Source: SAR202-VII-2 sp965263165 (GTDB taxonomy: Bacteria; Chloroflexota; Dehalococcoidia; Lucifugimonadales; SAR202-VII-2). From it: 64,000 nt of DNA. The notes below the pieces were generated by a model. It was not told the origin of the DNA. It made no database searches and worked only from the letters and a program-made list of their open reading frames with translations. The position numbers and the translations under genes were made by a program. Positions 33,443 through 42,447 of this stretch are shown here, in pieces. Position 1 is the first letter of the stretch. Each line of letters opens with the position of its first letter. The stretch lies in the NCBI GenBank assembly GCA_965263165.1, contig OZ253584.1, forward strand, positions 2,542,001-2,606,000, read 5' to 3'.

Positions 33443-35518
33443 ATGGACGAACAGGTTCCGTTACATCTAATTCGCAATATCGGATTTATCGCTCACATCG
33501 ACGCCGGAAAGACGACCGTCACAGAGCGCGCGCTGTTTTTTACTGGCCGCACCTACAAGCTCGGATCGGTTGACGACGGCACTGCCGTGATGGATTGGAT
33601 GGCCCAGGAGCGAGAGAGGGGCATCACCATCACCGCAGCGGCCACCACGGCAGATTGGAAGGGCTATCGAATCAACGTCATCGACACGCCAGGCCACGTG
33701 GACTTCACCGCTGAGGTCGAGCGGAGCCTGCGAGTCCTGGACGGGGGCGTTGTCATTTTCGACGGCGTTGCCGGCGTGCAACCTCAGTCGGAAACCGTCT
33801 GGCGGCAGGCCGAGCGATACCGGGTCCCTCGCATTTGCTTCATCAACAAGTTGGACAGGGTCGGCGCGGACTTCCTCCGGGCCATCGGCACGATTCGCCA
33901 ACGCTTGGGCGCCAACCCCATTCCCATTCAGCTTCCGATCGGCAGCGAGGGCGAGTTTCACGGCGTCGTGGACCTCATTGACGGCGTCGCCTACTTCTAC
34001 ACGGACGCCAAGGCGATGGTCCCCGAGGAGGGGCCAGTCCCGGACAACCTCCGGGAAGAGTTCCAGCGGGCGAGAGATACGATGCTGGAGCAGGTCGCCG
34101 AGGTGGACGACGACCTCGCCACCAAGTACCTGGAGGGAATGGACATCAGCCCCGGCGAGATCCGGGCGGCGCTCCGGAAGGCCACGCTTTTGCACAGGGC
34201 CGTACCGGTGGTTGGAGGCTCCGCCCTCCGCAACATGGGCGTGCAGCCCATGTTGGACGCTGTTCTGGCCTACCTGCCTTCCCCTATCGATGTCCCTCCG
34301 GTTGAGGGAGTCCATCCGGTGAGCGAAGCCCCCGAAATCCGCGAGGTCAACGACCAGGAGCCCTTCTCAGCGCTTGCCTTCAAGGTGGTGACCGACCCTC
34401 ACGTTGGCCGGCTGGTCTACTTCCGGGTGTACTCCGGGGTCGTGAAGTCCGGCGGAATGGTGTACAACTCCGTCAAGGGAAGACGCGAGCGTATTGGCCG
34501 GCTCCTCCGCATGCACGCCAACCACCGGGAGGAGTCGGAAACCATTTCCACCGGCAACATCGCCGCCGCGGTTGGCCTGAAGAACTGTTTCACCGGCGAC
34601 ACCATCTGCGACGAGAAGTCGCTGATCCTGCTGGAAGCCATCCGGTTCCCCGAACCCGTCCTCTCCGTTGCCATAGAGCCCAAGACCAAAACAGACCAGG
34701 ACTCGTTGACGGACGCGCTGGCCAAGCTCTCTGACGAAGACCCCACCTTCCGCGTGCGCTACGACCAAGAGACCGGGCAGACCCTGATCTCCGGCATGGG
34801 CGAGCTCCATTTGGAGGTCCTCGTTGACCGCCTGAAGCGGGAGTTCAACGTCAACGCCAATATGGGCAAGCCCCGCGTCGCCTACCGGGAGACGATCGGC
34901 GAGCCCGCCAAGGCGGAGGGCCGGTTCGTGCGGCAGACCGGCGGGCGCGGACAATACGGCCACGTCGAGCTGCTCTTGGAGCCCACCGAGATCGGACAAC
35001 CTTTCTCATTCGAGAATCGCACGGTTGGCGGCACGGTGCCTAGGGAATTCATTCCGGGCGTGCAAGCGGGCGCCAGGGAAGCTATGGACAACGGCATCGT
35101 GGCGGGATACCCGGTGGTCGGCGTCAAGGCGGTGTTGTTGGACGGTAGCTATCACCCGGTGGACTCCTCAGAGATCGCCTTCAAGGTGGCGGCCTCCATG
35201 GCGTTCAAGGCAGCCATGCGCAAGGCCAAGCCGTATCTCCTGGAGCCGGTCATGAAGCTCGTGGTCATCACCCCCGGCGAGTTTCTTGGCGACGTGCTCG
35301 GCGACCTGAGCGGGCGCGGGGCCCAGATTCACAGCGTGGAAGGCCAGGTGGGCGAAGAGGCGACTCAGGTGGTTCAGGCGACCGTACCGTTGGCCGAACT
35401 TTCCGGCTACACTACGGACCTGCGGTCCATGACTCAGGGCAGGGCCACGGGATCGGTAGAGTTTGATAACTACCATCGGGCGCCCGATTCCGTTTCACAG
35501 GAAGTCCTCGTAAGATAA
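33443..35518 (+). CDS. fusA: Elongation factor G
   Basis: A 691-residue translocase. GTPase motifs are intact: AHIDAGKTT (G1), DTPGHVDF (G3) and NKLDRVGAD (G4). Domain II, III, IV (GGRGQYGHVELLLEP) and V (GVKAVLLDGSYHPVDSSEIAF) follow in order, and length is normal. A GGAG lies close upstream of the ATG. In many bacteria tuf comes next; here the following gene is rpsJ, so EF-Tu must be encoded elsewhere. Confidence 0.98.
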   Translation: MDEQVPLHLIRNIGFIAHIDAGKTTVTERALFFTGRTYKLGSVDDGTAVMDWMAQERERGITITAAATTADWKGYRINVIDTPGHVDFTAEVERSLRVLDGGVVIFDGVAGVQPQSETVWRQAERYRVPRICFINKLDRVGADFLRAIGTIRQRLGANPIPIQLPIGSEGEFHGVVDLIDGVAYFYTDAKAMVPEEGPVPDNLREEFQRARDTMLEQVAEVDDDLATKYLEGMDISPGEIRAALRKATLLHRAVPVVGGSALRNMGVQPMLDAVLAYLPSPIDVPPVEGVHPVSEAPEIREVNDQEPFSALAFKVVTDPHVGRLVYFRVYSGVVKSGGMVYNSVKGRRERIGRLLRMHANHREESETISTGNIAAAVGLKNCFTGDTICDEKSLILLEAIRFPEPVLSVAIEPKTKTDQDSLTDALAKLSDEDPTFRVRYDQETGQTLISGMGELHLEVLVDRLKREFNVNANMGKPRVAYRETIGEPAKAEGRFVRQTGGRGQYGHVELLLEPTEIGQPFSFENRTVGGTVPREFIPGVQAGAREAMDNGIVAGYPVVGVKAVLLDGSYHPVDSSEIAFKVAASMAFKAAMRKAKPYLLEPVMKLVVITPGEFLGDVLGDLSGRGAQIHSVEGQVGEEATQVVQATVPLAELSGYTTDLRSMTQGRATGSVEFDNYHRAPDSVSQEVLVR

Positions 35519-35584
35519 CAACGGCGTTTGGCCCGGCGCCTCAGGCAGCGGGCCACAAACCATCGAGGAGATGCAGAAAGCGCT

Positions 35585-35893
35585 ATGGCGCGGCAAAAGA
35601 TAAGAATAGTCCTGAAGGCGTTCGATCACCGGACCCTCGATTTGTCCGCGAGGCAGATCGTGGAGGCCGCCGAGCGCACCGGCGCCATCGTGGCGGGACC
35701 GGTGCCCCTGCCCACCCACATCAAGCGGTGGTGCGTCATCCGCTCCCCGCACATTGACAAGGACTCGAGAGAGCATTTCCAGCTCTCCACCCATAAGCGC
35801 CTGATCGATATTCTTGATCCCACTAGCAAGACCATCGACTCGCTGACCCGGCTGAACGTGCCGGCGGGAGTCGACATCTCCATCAAGCTCTAG
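35585..35893 (+). CDS. rpsJ: 30S ribosomal protein S10
   Basis: A 102-residue protein of the 30S head, also the NusB partner in antitermination. The ATG at 35585 is chosen because the S10 sequence (ARQKIRIVLKAFDHRTLD) starts there with GAGGAG upstream; the frame is open further 5' without family match. PVPLPTHIKRWCVIRSPHID and RLIDILDPTSKTIDSL are the family signatures. First gene of the S10 part of the cluster. Confidence 0.97.
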   Translation: MARQKIRIVLKAFDHRTLDLSARQIVEAAERTGAIVAGPVPLPTHIKRWCVIRSPHIDKDSREHFQLSTHKRLIDILDPTSKTIDSLTRLNVPAGVDISIKL

Positions 35894-35899
35894 TTCATC

Positions 35900-36526
35900 A
35901 TGGTCAACGGCATCATCGGCAAAAAGATAGGCATGACGCGGGTCTTCCACGAGAATGGCGTGGTGTCCGCAGTGAGTGTGATCCAGGCGGGCCCGTGCAC
36001 GGTCACCACCGTGAAGACGCAAGCCAGGGATGGCTATGAGGCCGTGCAGCTTGGGTACGGGGCAAGCCACCGGCTGACCAAGCCGGAGAAGGGGCATCTC
36101 CGAGCCAGCGGCTCGGAGGCGCGGCACCTCAGGGAATTCCCCGTCGATGGCCAGACCGTGGAGGTTGGCCATCGGGTCACCGTCGACATATTCGAGCCCG
36201 GGGAGAGGGTGGACATCATCTCCAACTCCAAGGGCAAGGGATTCGCGGGCGTGGTCAAGCGGCATCATTTCAAGGGCGGCCCTCGAACCCATGGACAGAA
36301 GGACCGGCTCCGCGCTCCCGGGTCCATTGGCGCCGGCACCTTTCCGGGCCGCGTCGTCAAGGGTCAAAAAATGGCCGGGCACATGGGCAATGCTCGCACA
36401 ACCGTGCAGAACGTTGAAGTGGTGCAGGCGGATGCGGAACGAAACCTCCTCTTTGTGAAGGGGTCTGTTCCCGGCGCCCGCAACACACTCGTCATGATTC
36501 GCCGAGCGAAGAAGGCTTCGAGGTAG
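35900..36526 (+). CDS. rplC: 50S ribosomal protein L3
   Basis: A 208-residue early-assembly protein near the peptidyl-transferase centre. GIIGKKIGMTRVF at the N-terminus and the loop GSIGAGTFPGRVVKGQKMAG with its conserved Gln are typical, as is VEVVQADAERNLLFVKGSVPG. It starts 6 bp after rpsJ and ends 3 bp before rplD, consistent with tight translational coupling across the S10 block. Confidence 0.97.
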   Translation: MVNGIIGKKIGMTRVFHENGVVSAVSVIQAGPCTVTTVKTQARDGYEAVQLGYGASHRLTKPEKGHLRASGSEARHLREFPVDGQTVEVGHRVTVDIFEPGERVDIISNSKGKGFAGVVKRHHFKGGPRTHGQKDRLRAPGSIGAGTFPGRVVKGQKMAGHMGNARTTVQNVEVVQADAERNLLFVKGSVPGARNTLVMIRRAKKASR

Positions 36527-36529
36527 GCA

Positions 36530-37432
36530 GTGCAACTCCCGATTCACAATAGTAAGGGTGAAGTAGTCGGCCAGGCTGAGGTGGCGGATGTCCTCTTTGG
36601 CGGGCCGGTCAACCGGCCCCTGCTCCACCAGGTCCTGGTAACCCAGCTTGGCAATCACCGAGCGGGAACCCACTCCACGAAGACCCGCGCGGAAGTGGCC
36701 GGAGGCGGTCGCAAGCCCCGGCCCCAGAAGTACACCGGACGGTCCCGCCAGGGGAGCATTCGCTCGCCCCAGTGGAAGGGCGGCGGCATCGTCTTTGGCC
36801 CCAGGCCCCGCAGCCATCGCCGCGATATTCCCAAGAAGATGCGCAGGCTGGCCCTCCGGTCAGCGCTGTCTTCCCGGGTGGGTTCCAGCGAAGTGATCCT
36901 GCTCGAGTCCTTAGCCTTCGCCGCGCCCAAGACGCAGGAGCTCCGCATCGCCCTCCAGAACGTGGGCGCCCACAGGTCCACGCTCGTGGTCATCGGCGAA
37001 CCCACGCGGACTGTCGCGCTGTCGGCCCGCAACCTGCCGAGGGTTCGGGTTCTGCCAGCCGACAGGCTCAATGTTGAAGACGTGCTGCGGTACCATCGGA
37101 TCGTCATGACGGTGGATGCCGTCCGCAAGGCGGAAGAGCTATGGGCAAGGCCGCTGATGAAACGAGAGGTCGGCCTACTGGAGGCGGTTGTGACAGCGCC
37201 GGAGGCTGAGGCAGAGGACGCCGCGGCCACTGAGGATAGATCTGAAGTTTCCGCCCAGCCCGAGGCGGCAATCGCGGCCTCAGTGGATGACGCAGCCGCG
37301 GCAACAGATGACGATGCCGACGCGACAGCGGAGGCTTCTGTCGAGGCGCCCTTAGAAGCCGGCTCCGAGCCAGCGCCTGCCGCTTCTTCGGAAGAAGCGG
37401 CGGAAGACGGCCAACCAGAGGACAAAGAGTAA
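36530..37432 (+). CDS. rplD: 50S ribosomal protein L4 with acidic C-terminal extension
   Basis: A GTG-started L4 of 300 residues. The ordinary L4 core is complete by about residue 217: the exit-tunnel loop KTRAEVAGGGRKPRPQKYTGR and GGGIVFGPRPR, then NVEDVLRYHRIVMTVDAV. The last 80 or so residues are Ala/Glu/Asp-rich low complexity (AEAEDAAATEDR, ASVDDAAAATDDDADATAEA), absent from most L4 proteins. Several other proteins in this cluster carry similar tails. The tail's role is unknown. Confidence 0.95.
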   Translation: MQLPIHNSKGEVVGQAEVADVLFGGPVNRPLLHQVLVTQLGNHRAGTHSTKTRAEVAGGGRKPRPQKYTGRSRQGSIRSPQWKGGGIVFGPRPRSHRRDIPKKMRRLALRSALSSRVGSSEVILLESLAFAAPKTQELRIALQNVGAHRSTLVVIGEPTRTVALSARNLPRVRVLPADRLNVEDVLRYHRIVMTVDAVRKAEELWARPLMKREVGLLEAVVTAPEAEAEDAAATEDRSEVSAQPEAAIAASVDDAAAATDDDADATAEASVEAPLEAGSEPAPAASSEEAAEDGQPEDKE

Positions 37433-37438
37433 ACAGCC

Positions 37439-37723
37439 ATGGACCTTCACGAAGTTCTCCGGAAGCCGGTCGTAACCGAGAAGAGCACGCTGATGCAGGA
37501 CCGGCAGAAGTACGTGTTCGAGGTGGCGCCCGAGGCCAACAAGGTCCAGATAAAGGAAGCGGTGGAGACGGTCTTCAGCGTAAGCGTCATTGACGTCAAT
37601 GTGATGAAGGTGCGGCCCAAGCCCAAGCGGCGGGGCGCGCACCGGTACCAGACGCGTACGTGGAAGAAGGCCATCGTCACGCTGACCGCAGAGTCCAAGA
37701 TCGAATTTTTCGAAGGGGCATAG
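37439..37723 (+). CDS. rplW: 50S ribosomal protein L23
   Basis: A 94-residue protein at the exit-tunnel rim, docking site for signal recognition particle and trigger factor. The start DLHEVLRKPVVTEKSTLMQD, KYVFEVAPEANKVQIKEAVE and the basic loop KPKRRGAHRYQTRTWKKAIV are standard. It begins 6 bp after rplD and is followed 3 bp later by rplB. Confidence 0.97.
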   Translation: MDLHEVLRKPVVTEKSTLMQDRQKYVFEVAPEANKVQIKEAVETVFSVSVIDVNVMKVRPKPKRRGAHRYQTRTWKKAIVTLTAESKIEFFEGA

Positions 37724-37726
37724 GCT

Positions 37727-38557
37727 ATGCCGGCCACGAAGAAGTACAAACCAACGACTCCAGGGCAACGCGGCACGGTGCGCTCCTCGTTCGAGGAGAT
37801 CACAAAGACGAAGCCGGAAAAGCGCTTGGTCGTGGGAGGGAAGCGCTCCGGGGGACGAGGCGTCCGCGGGACAATCACCGTCCGACACCGCGGCGGCGGA
37901 CACAAGCGGAGGCTCCGTATTGTGGACCTGAAGCGGGTGAAGCGGGGGGTTCCCGGCAAGGTCATTGCCATCGAGTACGACCCCTACCGGTCCTCGAGGC
38001 TGGCCCTGGTGCAGTACGTGGACGGGGCCAAGGGCTACATTCTGGCGGCCAATGGGGTCCAGGTTGGGGCGTCCGTTGAGGCGGGGCCGGATGCAGCGCT
38101 GAAGCCCGGGTGCGCCCTACCCTTGCGAGTAATACCCACGGGCCAGCAGGTCCACAACATCGAGCTGAACCCTGGCGCGGGCGGACAACTGGTGCGCAGC
38201 GCTGGGACCTCTGCCCAGGTCATGGCGCGGGAGGACAACAGAGTGAGCCTGCGCTTGCCCTCTGGGGAGACCCGTTGGGTGAACCATGAGTGCTACGCAA
38301 CGATTGGCCAGGTTGGCAACGTTGAGCACAAGAACCTCAAAATCGGCAAGGCAGGACGCAAGCGGCACATGGGCTGGCGTCCCACGGTGAGGGGCTCGGC
38401 GATGACGCCCAGGGATCACCCCCACGGTGGCGGCGAGGGGCGGTCGCCGATTGGGATGCCCCACCCCAAGACGCCTTGGGGCAAACCGGCGCTGGGCGCG
38501 CGCACTCGCCGCAACAAGCGCACGAACGTTTTCATCGTGCGGCGGCGGAACAAGTAG
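37727..38557 (+). CDS. rplB: 50S ribosomal protein L2
   Basis: A 276-residue protein needed for subunit joining and peptidyl transfer. KKYKPTTPGQRGTVRSSFEE near the start, SGGRGVRGTITVRHRGGGHK and the C-terminal GSAMTPRDHPHGGGEGRSPI, which contains the conserved His implicated in activity, are intact. Length is standard, with no extension, unlike its neighbour L4. Confidence 0.98.
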   Translation: MPATKKYKPTTPGQRGTVRSSFEEITKTKPEKRLVVGGKRSGGRGVRGTITVRHRGGGHKRRLRIVDLKRVKRGVPGKVIAIEYDPYRSSRLALVQYVDGAKGYILAANGVQVGASVEAGPDAALKPGCALPLRVIPTGQQVHNIELNPGAGGQLVRSAGTSAQVMAREDNRVSLRLPSGETRWVNHECYATIGQVGNVEHKNLKIGKAGRKRHMGWRPTVRGSAMTPRDHPHGGGEGRSPIGMPHPKTPWGKPALGARTRRNKRTNVFIVRRRNK

Positions 38558-38621
38558 GCCAGGGCTGGCCACCGAGTCTCAAGGCGAGGACTAGTCAAAA
38601 AGACACAGGGGAGAGGGATCG

Positions 38622-38906
38622 ATGTCCCGATCGATTAAGAAGGGTCCGTACGTACACCCGAAGTTGGCCAAGAAGGTGGAGCGCATCCAGAGGAGCGGCT
38701 CCAAGATCATCATCAAGACGTGGTCTCGGGCCTCCATGATCATGCCTGACATGATCAGCCTGACCATCGCGATTCACAATGGACGCCGGCACATACCGAT
38801 CTTCATCACGGAAAACATGGTGGGGCACCGGCTTGGGGAGTTTGCTCCCACCCGGACCTTCCACGGGCACGTATCCAAGTCGGACCGGACGCGGATGCGG
38901 AGCTAG
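38622..38906 (+). CDS. rpsS: 30S ribosomal protein S19
   Basis: A 94-residue head protein with MSRSIKKGPYVHPKLAKKVE, VIMP-like SMIMPDMISLTIAIHNGRRH and the C-terminal VGHRLGEFAPTRTFHGHV, all typical. The ATG has GGGGAGAGGG upstream. It starts 64 bp after rplB and ends 8 bp before rplV. Confidence 0.97.
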   Translation: MSRSIKKGPYVHPKLAKKVERIQRSGSKIIIKTWSRASMIMPDMISLTIAIHNGRRHIPIFITENMVGHRLGEFAPTRTFHGHVSKSDRTRMRS

Positions 38907-38914
38907 GAGCGGCA

Positions 38915-39253
38915 ATGGCAGTGACAGCGAGTGTGAGGAATTTGGGCGTGTCGCCCCAGAAGGCGCGGCTGATTCTGGATGTCATCCGGGGACAGCGGGT
39001 GGAGCAGGCGCTGAACGTGCTCAAATTCATGCCCAGCCCCACGGCCCGCGATATTGCCAAGGTAGTCAAGTCGGCGGCCGCCAACGCGGAGAACAACAAC
39101 TTTCTGGCGCCTGGCGAGCTGCACATCGTGGCGGCTTACGCCAACGACGGGATGCGGCTCCGCCGCTTCCGGCCAAGGGCCAGGGGCCGGGCGGACCGCA
39201 TAACGCGGCGGCACGCGCACGTCACCATCGTCGTGGACGAGAAGGAGCAATAG
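38915..39253 (+). CDS. rplV: 50S ribosomal protein L22
   Basis: A 112-residue tunnel-lining protein. The start VTASVRNLGVSPQKARLILD, VIRGQRVEQALNVLKFM and the C-terminal RRFRPRARGRADRITRRHAH, which includes the tunnel hairpin region, match the family. Ends one base before the TTG start of rpsC. Confidence 0.97.
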   Translation: MAVTASVRNLGVSPQKARLILDVIRGQRVEQALNVLKFMPSPTARDIAKVVKSAAANAENNNFLAPGELHIVAAYANDGMRLRRFRPRARGRADRITRRHAHVTIVVDEKEQ

Positions 39254-39254
39254 C

Positions 39255-40091
39255 TTGGGCCACAAAACCCATCCCGTGGGCTTTCGCCTCGGAGTGATCA
39301 AGGACTGGCAGGCCAGGTGGTTCGGTCATAGGGCCGAAGATTACCGAAAGCAGGTCCAGGAAGACCTTCGCATCCGGTTGATCATCTTCAAGAAGCTGCC
39401 GGACGCGGGCATCTCCCGCGTCGAAATCGAACGCGGGTCTCAGGAACTGGTCGTCAATATTCACACCGCCAGGCCCGGGATCGTCATCGGACGCGGCGGG
39501 ACGCGGGTGGAGGAATTGCGGCAGGCGTTGGAAAGCCTGACCGAGAACAAGGCCCGGCTCAATGTCGTGGAGGTTCGGAACCCTGAGCTCGACGCCTTTC
39601 TGGTGGCGCGCAACATCGCCGACCAGCTTGAGCGGCGTATCGCCTATCGGCGGGCGATGCGCCAAGGCCTCACCCGTACGATGCAGGCCGGGGCCAAGGG
39701 CATCAAGATCGTGTCCTCGGGTAGGCTGGGAGGCGCCGAGATCGCCCGCCAGGAAAAGGCCATGGATGGCAGGGTGCCCCTGCACACGCTTCGGGCGGAC
39801 ATTGACTTCGCCATCGCCGAGGCCCGGACCCAGATGGGGGTGGTCGGAGTGAAGGTGTGGATCTACAAGGGCGACATCCTGCCAGAGCTTGACGTCGCTG
39901 AAGAGGACATGGCGCCCATTGAGTTCCAGGTCGTGGACGAGGGCGGTGAGAAGGCTGCGGCGGAAGAGGGCGGGATGGCGTCTGTAGCGGCGCCTCAAGC
40001 TGCGGCCGCAGCAGACCCGCCGGTTGCTGGACAGCTCGCGGCGGAACCGACGTCCCCTGCCCCACAGGCGGCGGACGGAGAAAGGACCTAG
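39255..40091 (+). CDS. rpsC: 30S ribosomal protein S3 with C-terminal extension
   Basis: A TTG start at 39255 gives MGHKTHPVGFRLGVIKDWQA, the exact family beginning. The KH domain carries GIVIGRGGTRVEELR, and the C-terminal domain ends about residue 225 (GVVGVKVWIYKGDILPE). The last 45 or so residues (KAAAEEGGMASVAAPQAAAA and onward) are Ala/Pro-rich and not part of usual S3. S3 and S4 form the mRNA entry channel with helicase activity. Confidence 0.96.
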   Translation: MGHKTHPVGFRLGVIKDWQARWFGHRAEDYRKQVQEDLRIRLIIFKKLPDAGISRVEIERGSQELVVNIHTARPGIVIGRGGTRVEELRQALESLTENKARLNVVEVRNPELDAFLVARNIADQLERRIAYRRAMRQGLTRTMQAGAKGIKIVSSGRLGGAEIARQEKAMDGRVPLHTLRADIDFAIAEARTQMGVVGVKVWIYKGDILPELDVAEEDMAPIEFQVVDEGGEKAAAEEGGMASVAAPQAAAAADPPVAGQLAAEPTSPAPQAADGERT

Positions 40092-40101
40092 GAGAGCGGA
40101 G

Positions 40102-40542
40102 ATGCTTCAACCAAGGAGGATCAAGTACCGAAAGATGCACCGCGGCCGCCGCCGGGGCAAGGCTCAGGGCGGCAATCAGGTCGACTTCGGTGAATTCGGT
40201 ATGAAGGCCATGGGCGTCACGTGGCTCACGGCTCGGCAGATCGAAGCGGCTCGGCGGGCCATCGTGCGGCACCTCCGCCGGGGCGGGCAGCTCTGGATAC
40301 GGGTATTCCCGGACAAGCCGATCACCGAGAAGCCGCTGGAAACACGGATGGGCAGCGGCAAGGGCAACGTGGAAGGCTGGGTGGCCGTGGTAAAGCCCGG
40401 AAGGATACTGTTTGAATTGGCGGGCGTAAGGGAAGAGGTGGCCAAAGAAGCGTTTCGCAAGGCTTCCCACAAGCTGCCCATTGACGTCCGCATGGTGTTC
40501 CGCGAGGAAACGATAGAGAGCGGCGCTGGCGCGCCTCTCTAG
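40102..40542 (+). CDS. rplP: 50S ribosomal protein L16
   Basis: A 146-residue protein near the A site. The ATG at 40102 (MLQPRRIKYRKMHRGRRRGK) has GGAGAGCGG upstream; the frame extends 5' but only into the S3 end. VDFGEFGMKAMGVTWLTARQ and the RVFPDKPITEKPLETRMGSG loop are conserved. Normal length. Confidence 0.97.
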   Translation: MLQPRRIKYRKMHRGRRRGKAQGGNQVDFGEFGMKAMGVTWLTARQIEAARRAIVRHLRRGGQLWIRVFPDKPITEKPLETRMGSGKGNVEGWVAVVKPGRILFELAGVREEVAKEAFRKASHKLPIDVRMVFREETIESGAGAPL

Positions 40543-40564
40543 CACTAAGGGATAGCGATACGAA

Positions 40565-40774
40565 ATGGCAAAACTAAGGGCAAGCGAGCTGAGGCAGTTG
40601 AATGATAAGGAGTTGGCGGACGAGCTCTTGGAGTCGCGCCGCTCCCTGCTGAATCTCCGCTTCAGAAAGGCAACGATGCAGTTGGACAACGTTAACGAGG
40701 TGGGCCAGGCCCGGAAGAAGGTGGCCCAGCTTCTCACCATCATCCAAGAGCGGCGGCTCGTAAGCGAGAGCTAG
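40565..40774 (+). CDS. rpmC: 50S ribosomal protein L29
   Basis: A 69-residue two-helix protein at the tunnel exit. KLRASELRQLNDKELADELL and LRFRKATMQLDNVNEVGQAR are the normal signature. It starts 22 bp after rplP and ends 2 bp before rpsQ. Confidence 0.95.
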   Translation: MAKLRASELRQLNDKELADELLESRRSLLNLRFRKATMQLDNVNEVGQARKKVAQLLTIIQERRLVSES

Positions 40775-40776
40775 TA

Positions 40777-42081
40777 ATGGCGAACCGAAGGACCCGCGTT
40801 GGGCGGGTGATCAGAGACAAGATGGAAAAGACCGTCATTGTGGCGGTGGAGCGGCGGACGACGCACCCGGTGTACCGGAAGACCGTCAAACGACTGACGA
40901 AGTTCGCGGCACATGCCGAGAGCGGCGTTTGCTCGGTGGGGGACCTCGTCCGCATCGAGGAAACGCGGCCACTGTCGCGCTCCAAGCGCTGGCGGGTCAT
41001 AGAGGTCCTGGAGCGCAAGGCGATCCCGGTGGCAGCCACTGTGGAGGTGGCAGTGCAAGAGGCCGTCGCCCCGCCAACGCAGGCGCCGGCGGTTGCCCAG
41101 GAAACCCCCGCAGCTGAGGTAGCTCCCGGTGAGGTGGCTGAGGCGGAAGCGCCCGTTGTGGAGGCTTCGTTGGACGAGCCGGTAGCTGAGACGGAGGCAT
41201 CCGCTGAGGAGGCCTCGTCGGACGAGCCGGTGGCTGAGACGGAGGCTCCCGTTGAGGATGCGCCGTCGGATGAGCCAGTGCCTGAGACGGGGGCGGCCGT
41301 TGAGGATGCGCCGTCGGACGAGCCAGTGGCTGAGACGGAGGCGGCCGTTGAGGATGCGCCGTCCGATGAGCCGGGAGCTGAGGTGGAAGCGCTCGCTGAG
41401 GAGGCTTCGTCGGACGAGCCGGCAGTTGAGGTGGAAGCGCTCGCTGAGCAGGCTTCGTCGGACGAGCCGGCAGTTGAGGTGGAAGCGTCCGTTGAGGAAG
41501 CTTCGTCAGACGAGCCGGTAGCTGAGGCGGAAGCGCCCGTTGAGGAGGCTTCGTCTGACGAGCCGGCAGTTGAGGTGGAAGCGCTCGCTGAGCAGGCTTC
41601 GTCGGACGAGCCGGTAGCTGAGGCGGAAGCGCTCGCTGAGCAGGCTTCGTCGGACGAGCCGGCAGTTGAGGTGGAAGCGCTCGCTGAGGAGGCTTCGTCG
41701 GACGAGCCGGCAGTTGAGGTGGAAGCGTCCGTTGAGGAAGCTTCGTCAGACGAGCCGGTAGCTGAGGCGGAAGCGCCCGTTGAGGAGGCTTCGTCTGACG
41801 AGCCGGCAGTTGAGGTGGAAGCGCCCGTTGAGGAAGCTTCGTCAGACGAGCCGGTAGCTGAGGCGGAAGCGCCCGTTGAGGAGGCTTCGTCGGACGAGCC
41901 GGTAGCTGAGGCGGAGGCGCTTGTTGAGGATGCGCCAGCGGATGAGCCGGTAGCTGAGGTGGAAGCGCCCGCTGAGGAGGCTTCGTCGGATGAGGCGGTA
42001 GCTGAAGCGGAGGCGTCCGTTGACGAGGCGCCGTCGGAATCCAGTGAATCCCGGCAGGACGAGCCGGAGAAAGCCCAATGA
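40777..42081 (+). CDS. rpsQ: 30S ribosomal protein S17 with about 345-residue acidic repeat tail
   Basis: Residues 1-88 are ordinary S17: RRTRVGRVIRDKMEKTVIVA, RRTTHPVYRKTVKRLTKFAA, HAESGVCSVGDLVRIEETRP and LSRSKRWRVIEVLER. Then follow about 345 residues of Ala/Glu/Pro/Val/Ser, mostly tandem 16-residue units such as EEASSDEPVAEAEAPV (48 bp each, about 41130-42050). Typical S17 is about 85-100 residues. The frame is unbroken and leads directly to rplN (4-bp overlap), so the tail is translated. It is strongly acidic and probably disordered. Its role is unknown. Confidence 0.93.
   Translation: MANRRTRVGRVIRDKMEKTVIVAVERRTTHPVYRKTVKRLTKFAAHAESGVCSVGDLVRIEETRPLSRSKRWRVIEVLERKAIPVAATVEVAVQEAVAPPTQAPAVAQETPAAEVAPGEVAEAEAPVVEASLDEPVAETEASAEEASSDEPVAETEAPVEDAPSDEPVPETGAAVEDAPSDEPVAETEAAVEDAPSDEPGAEVEALAEEASSDEPAVEVEALAEQASSDEPAVEVEASVEEASSDEPVAEAEAPVEEASSDEPAVEVEALAEQASSDEPVAEAEALAEQASSDEPAVEVEALAEEASSDEPAVEVEASVEEASSDEPVAEAEAPVEEASSDEPAVEVEAPVEEASSDEPVAEAEAPVEEASSDEPVAEAEALVEDAPADEPVAEVEAPAEEASSDEAVAEAEASVDEAPSESSESRQDEPEKAQ
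41130..42050 (+). repeat. 48-bp coding tandem repeats in rpsQ
   Basis: Successive units share GCTTCGTCGGACGAGCCGG and GCTGAGG-type blocks at 48-bp spacing. Some units are identical over two or more periods (compare 41460-41560 with 41700-41800), a sign of recent unequal exchange. Confidence 0.9.
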
Positions 42082-42446
42082 TTCAGCCCCAAACTCGCCT
42101 GCGAGTAGCTGACAACTCCGGCGCCAAGGTCATCATGTGCATAAACGTTCCGGGCGGCACGCGAAGACGTTACGCCCGGGTCGGCGACATCATCGTGGCA
42201 TCCGTGAAGGAGGCCATCCCCAACTCGGCGGTGCCCAAGGGGGAGGTCATCCGAGCCGTCATCGTGCGGACCACCAACCCTACCCGACGGCCCGACGGCA
42301 CCTACATCCGCTTCGACGACAACGCAGCGGTGGTGCTGTCCGACCAGCACAATCCGAGGGGAACCCGTATATTCGGGCCCGTCGCTCGAGAGCTGCGAGA
42401 GAAGGCATTCACGCGCATCGTTTCCCTGGCTCCGGAGGTGCTCTAG
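42078..42446 (+). CDS. rplN: 50S ribosomal protein L14
   Basis: A 122-residue protein at the subunit interface. MIQPQTRLRVADNSGAKVIM, the signature ARVGDIIVASVKEAIPN and RGTRIFGPVARELREKAFTR are typical. The ATG overlaps the rpsQ stop by 4 bp, so translation passes straight from the long S17 tail to L14. Confidence 0.97.
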   Translation: MIQPQTRLRVADNSGAKVIMCINVPGGTRRRYARVGDIIVASVKEAIPNSAVPKGEVIRAVIVRTTNPTRRPDGTYIRFDDNAAVVLSDQHNPRGTRIFGPVARELREKAFTRIVSLAPEVL

Positions 42447-42447
42447 C

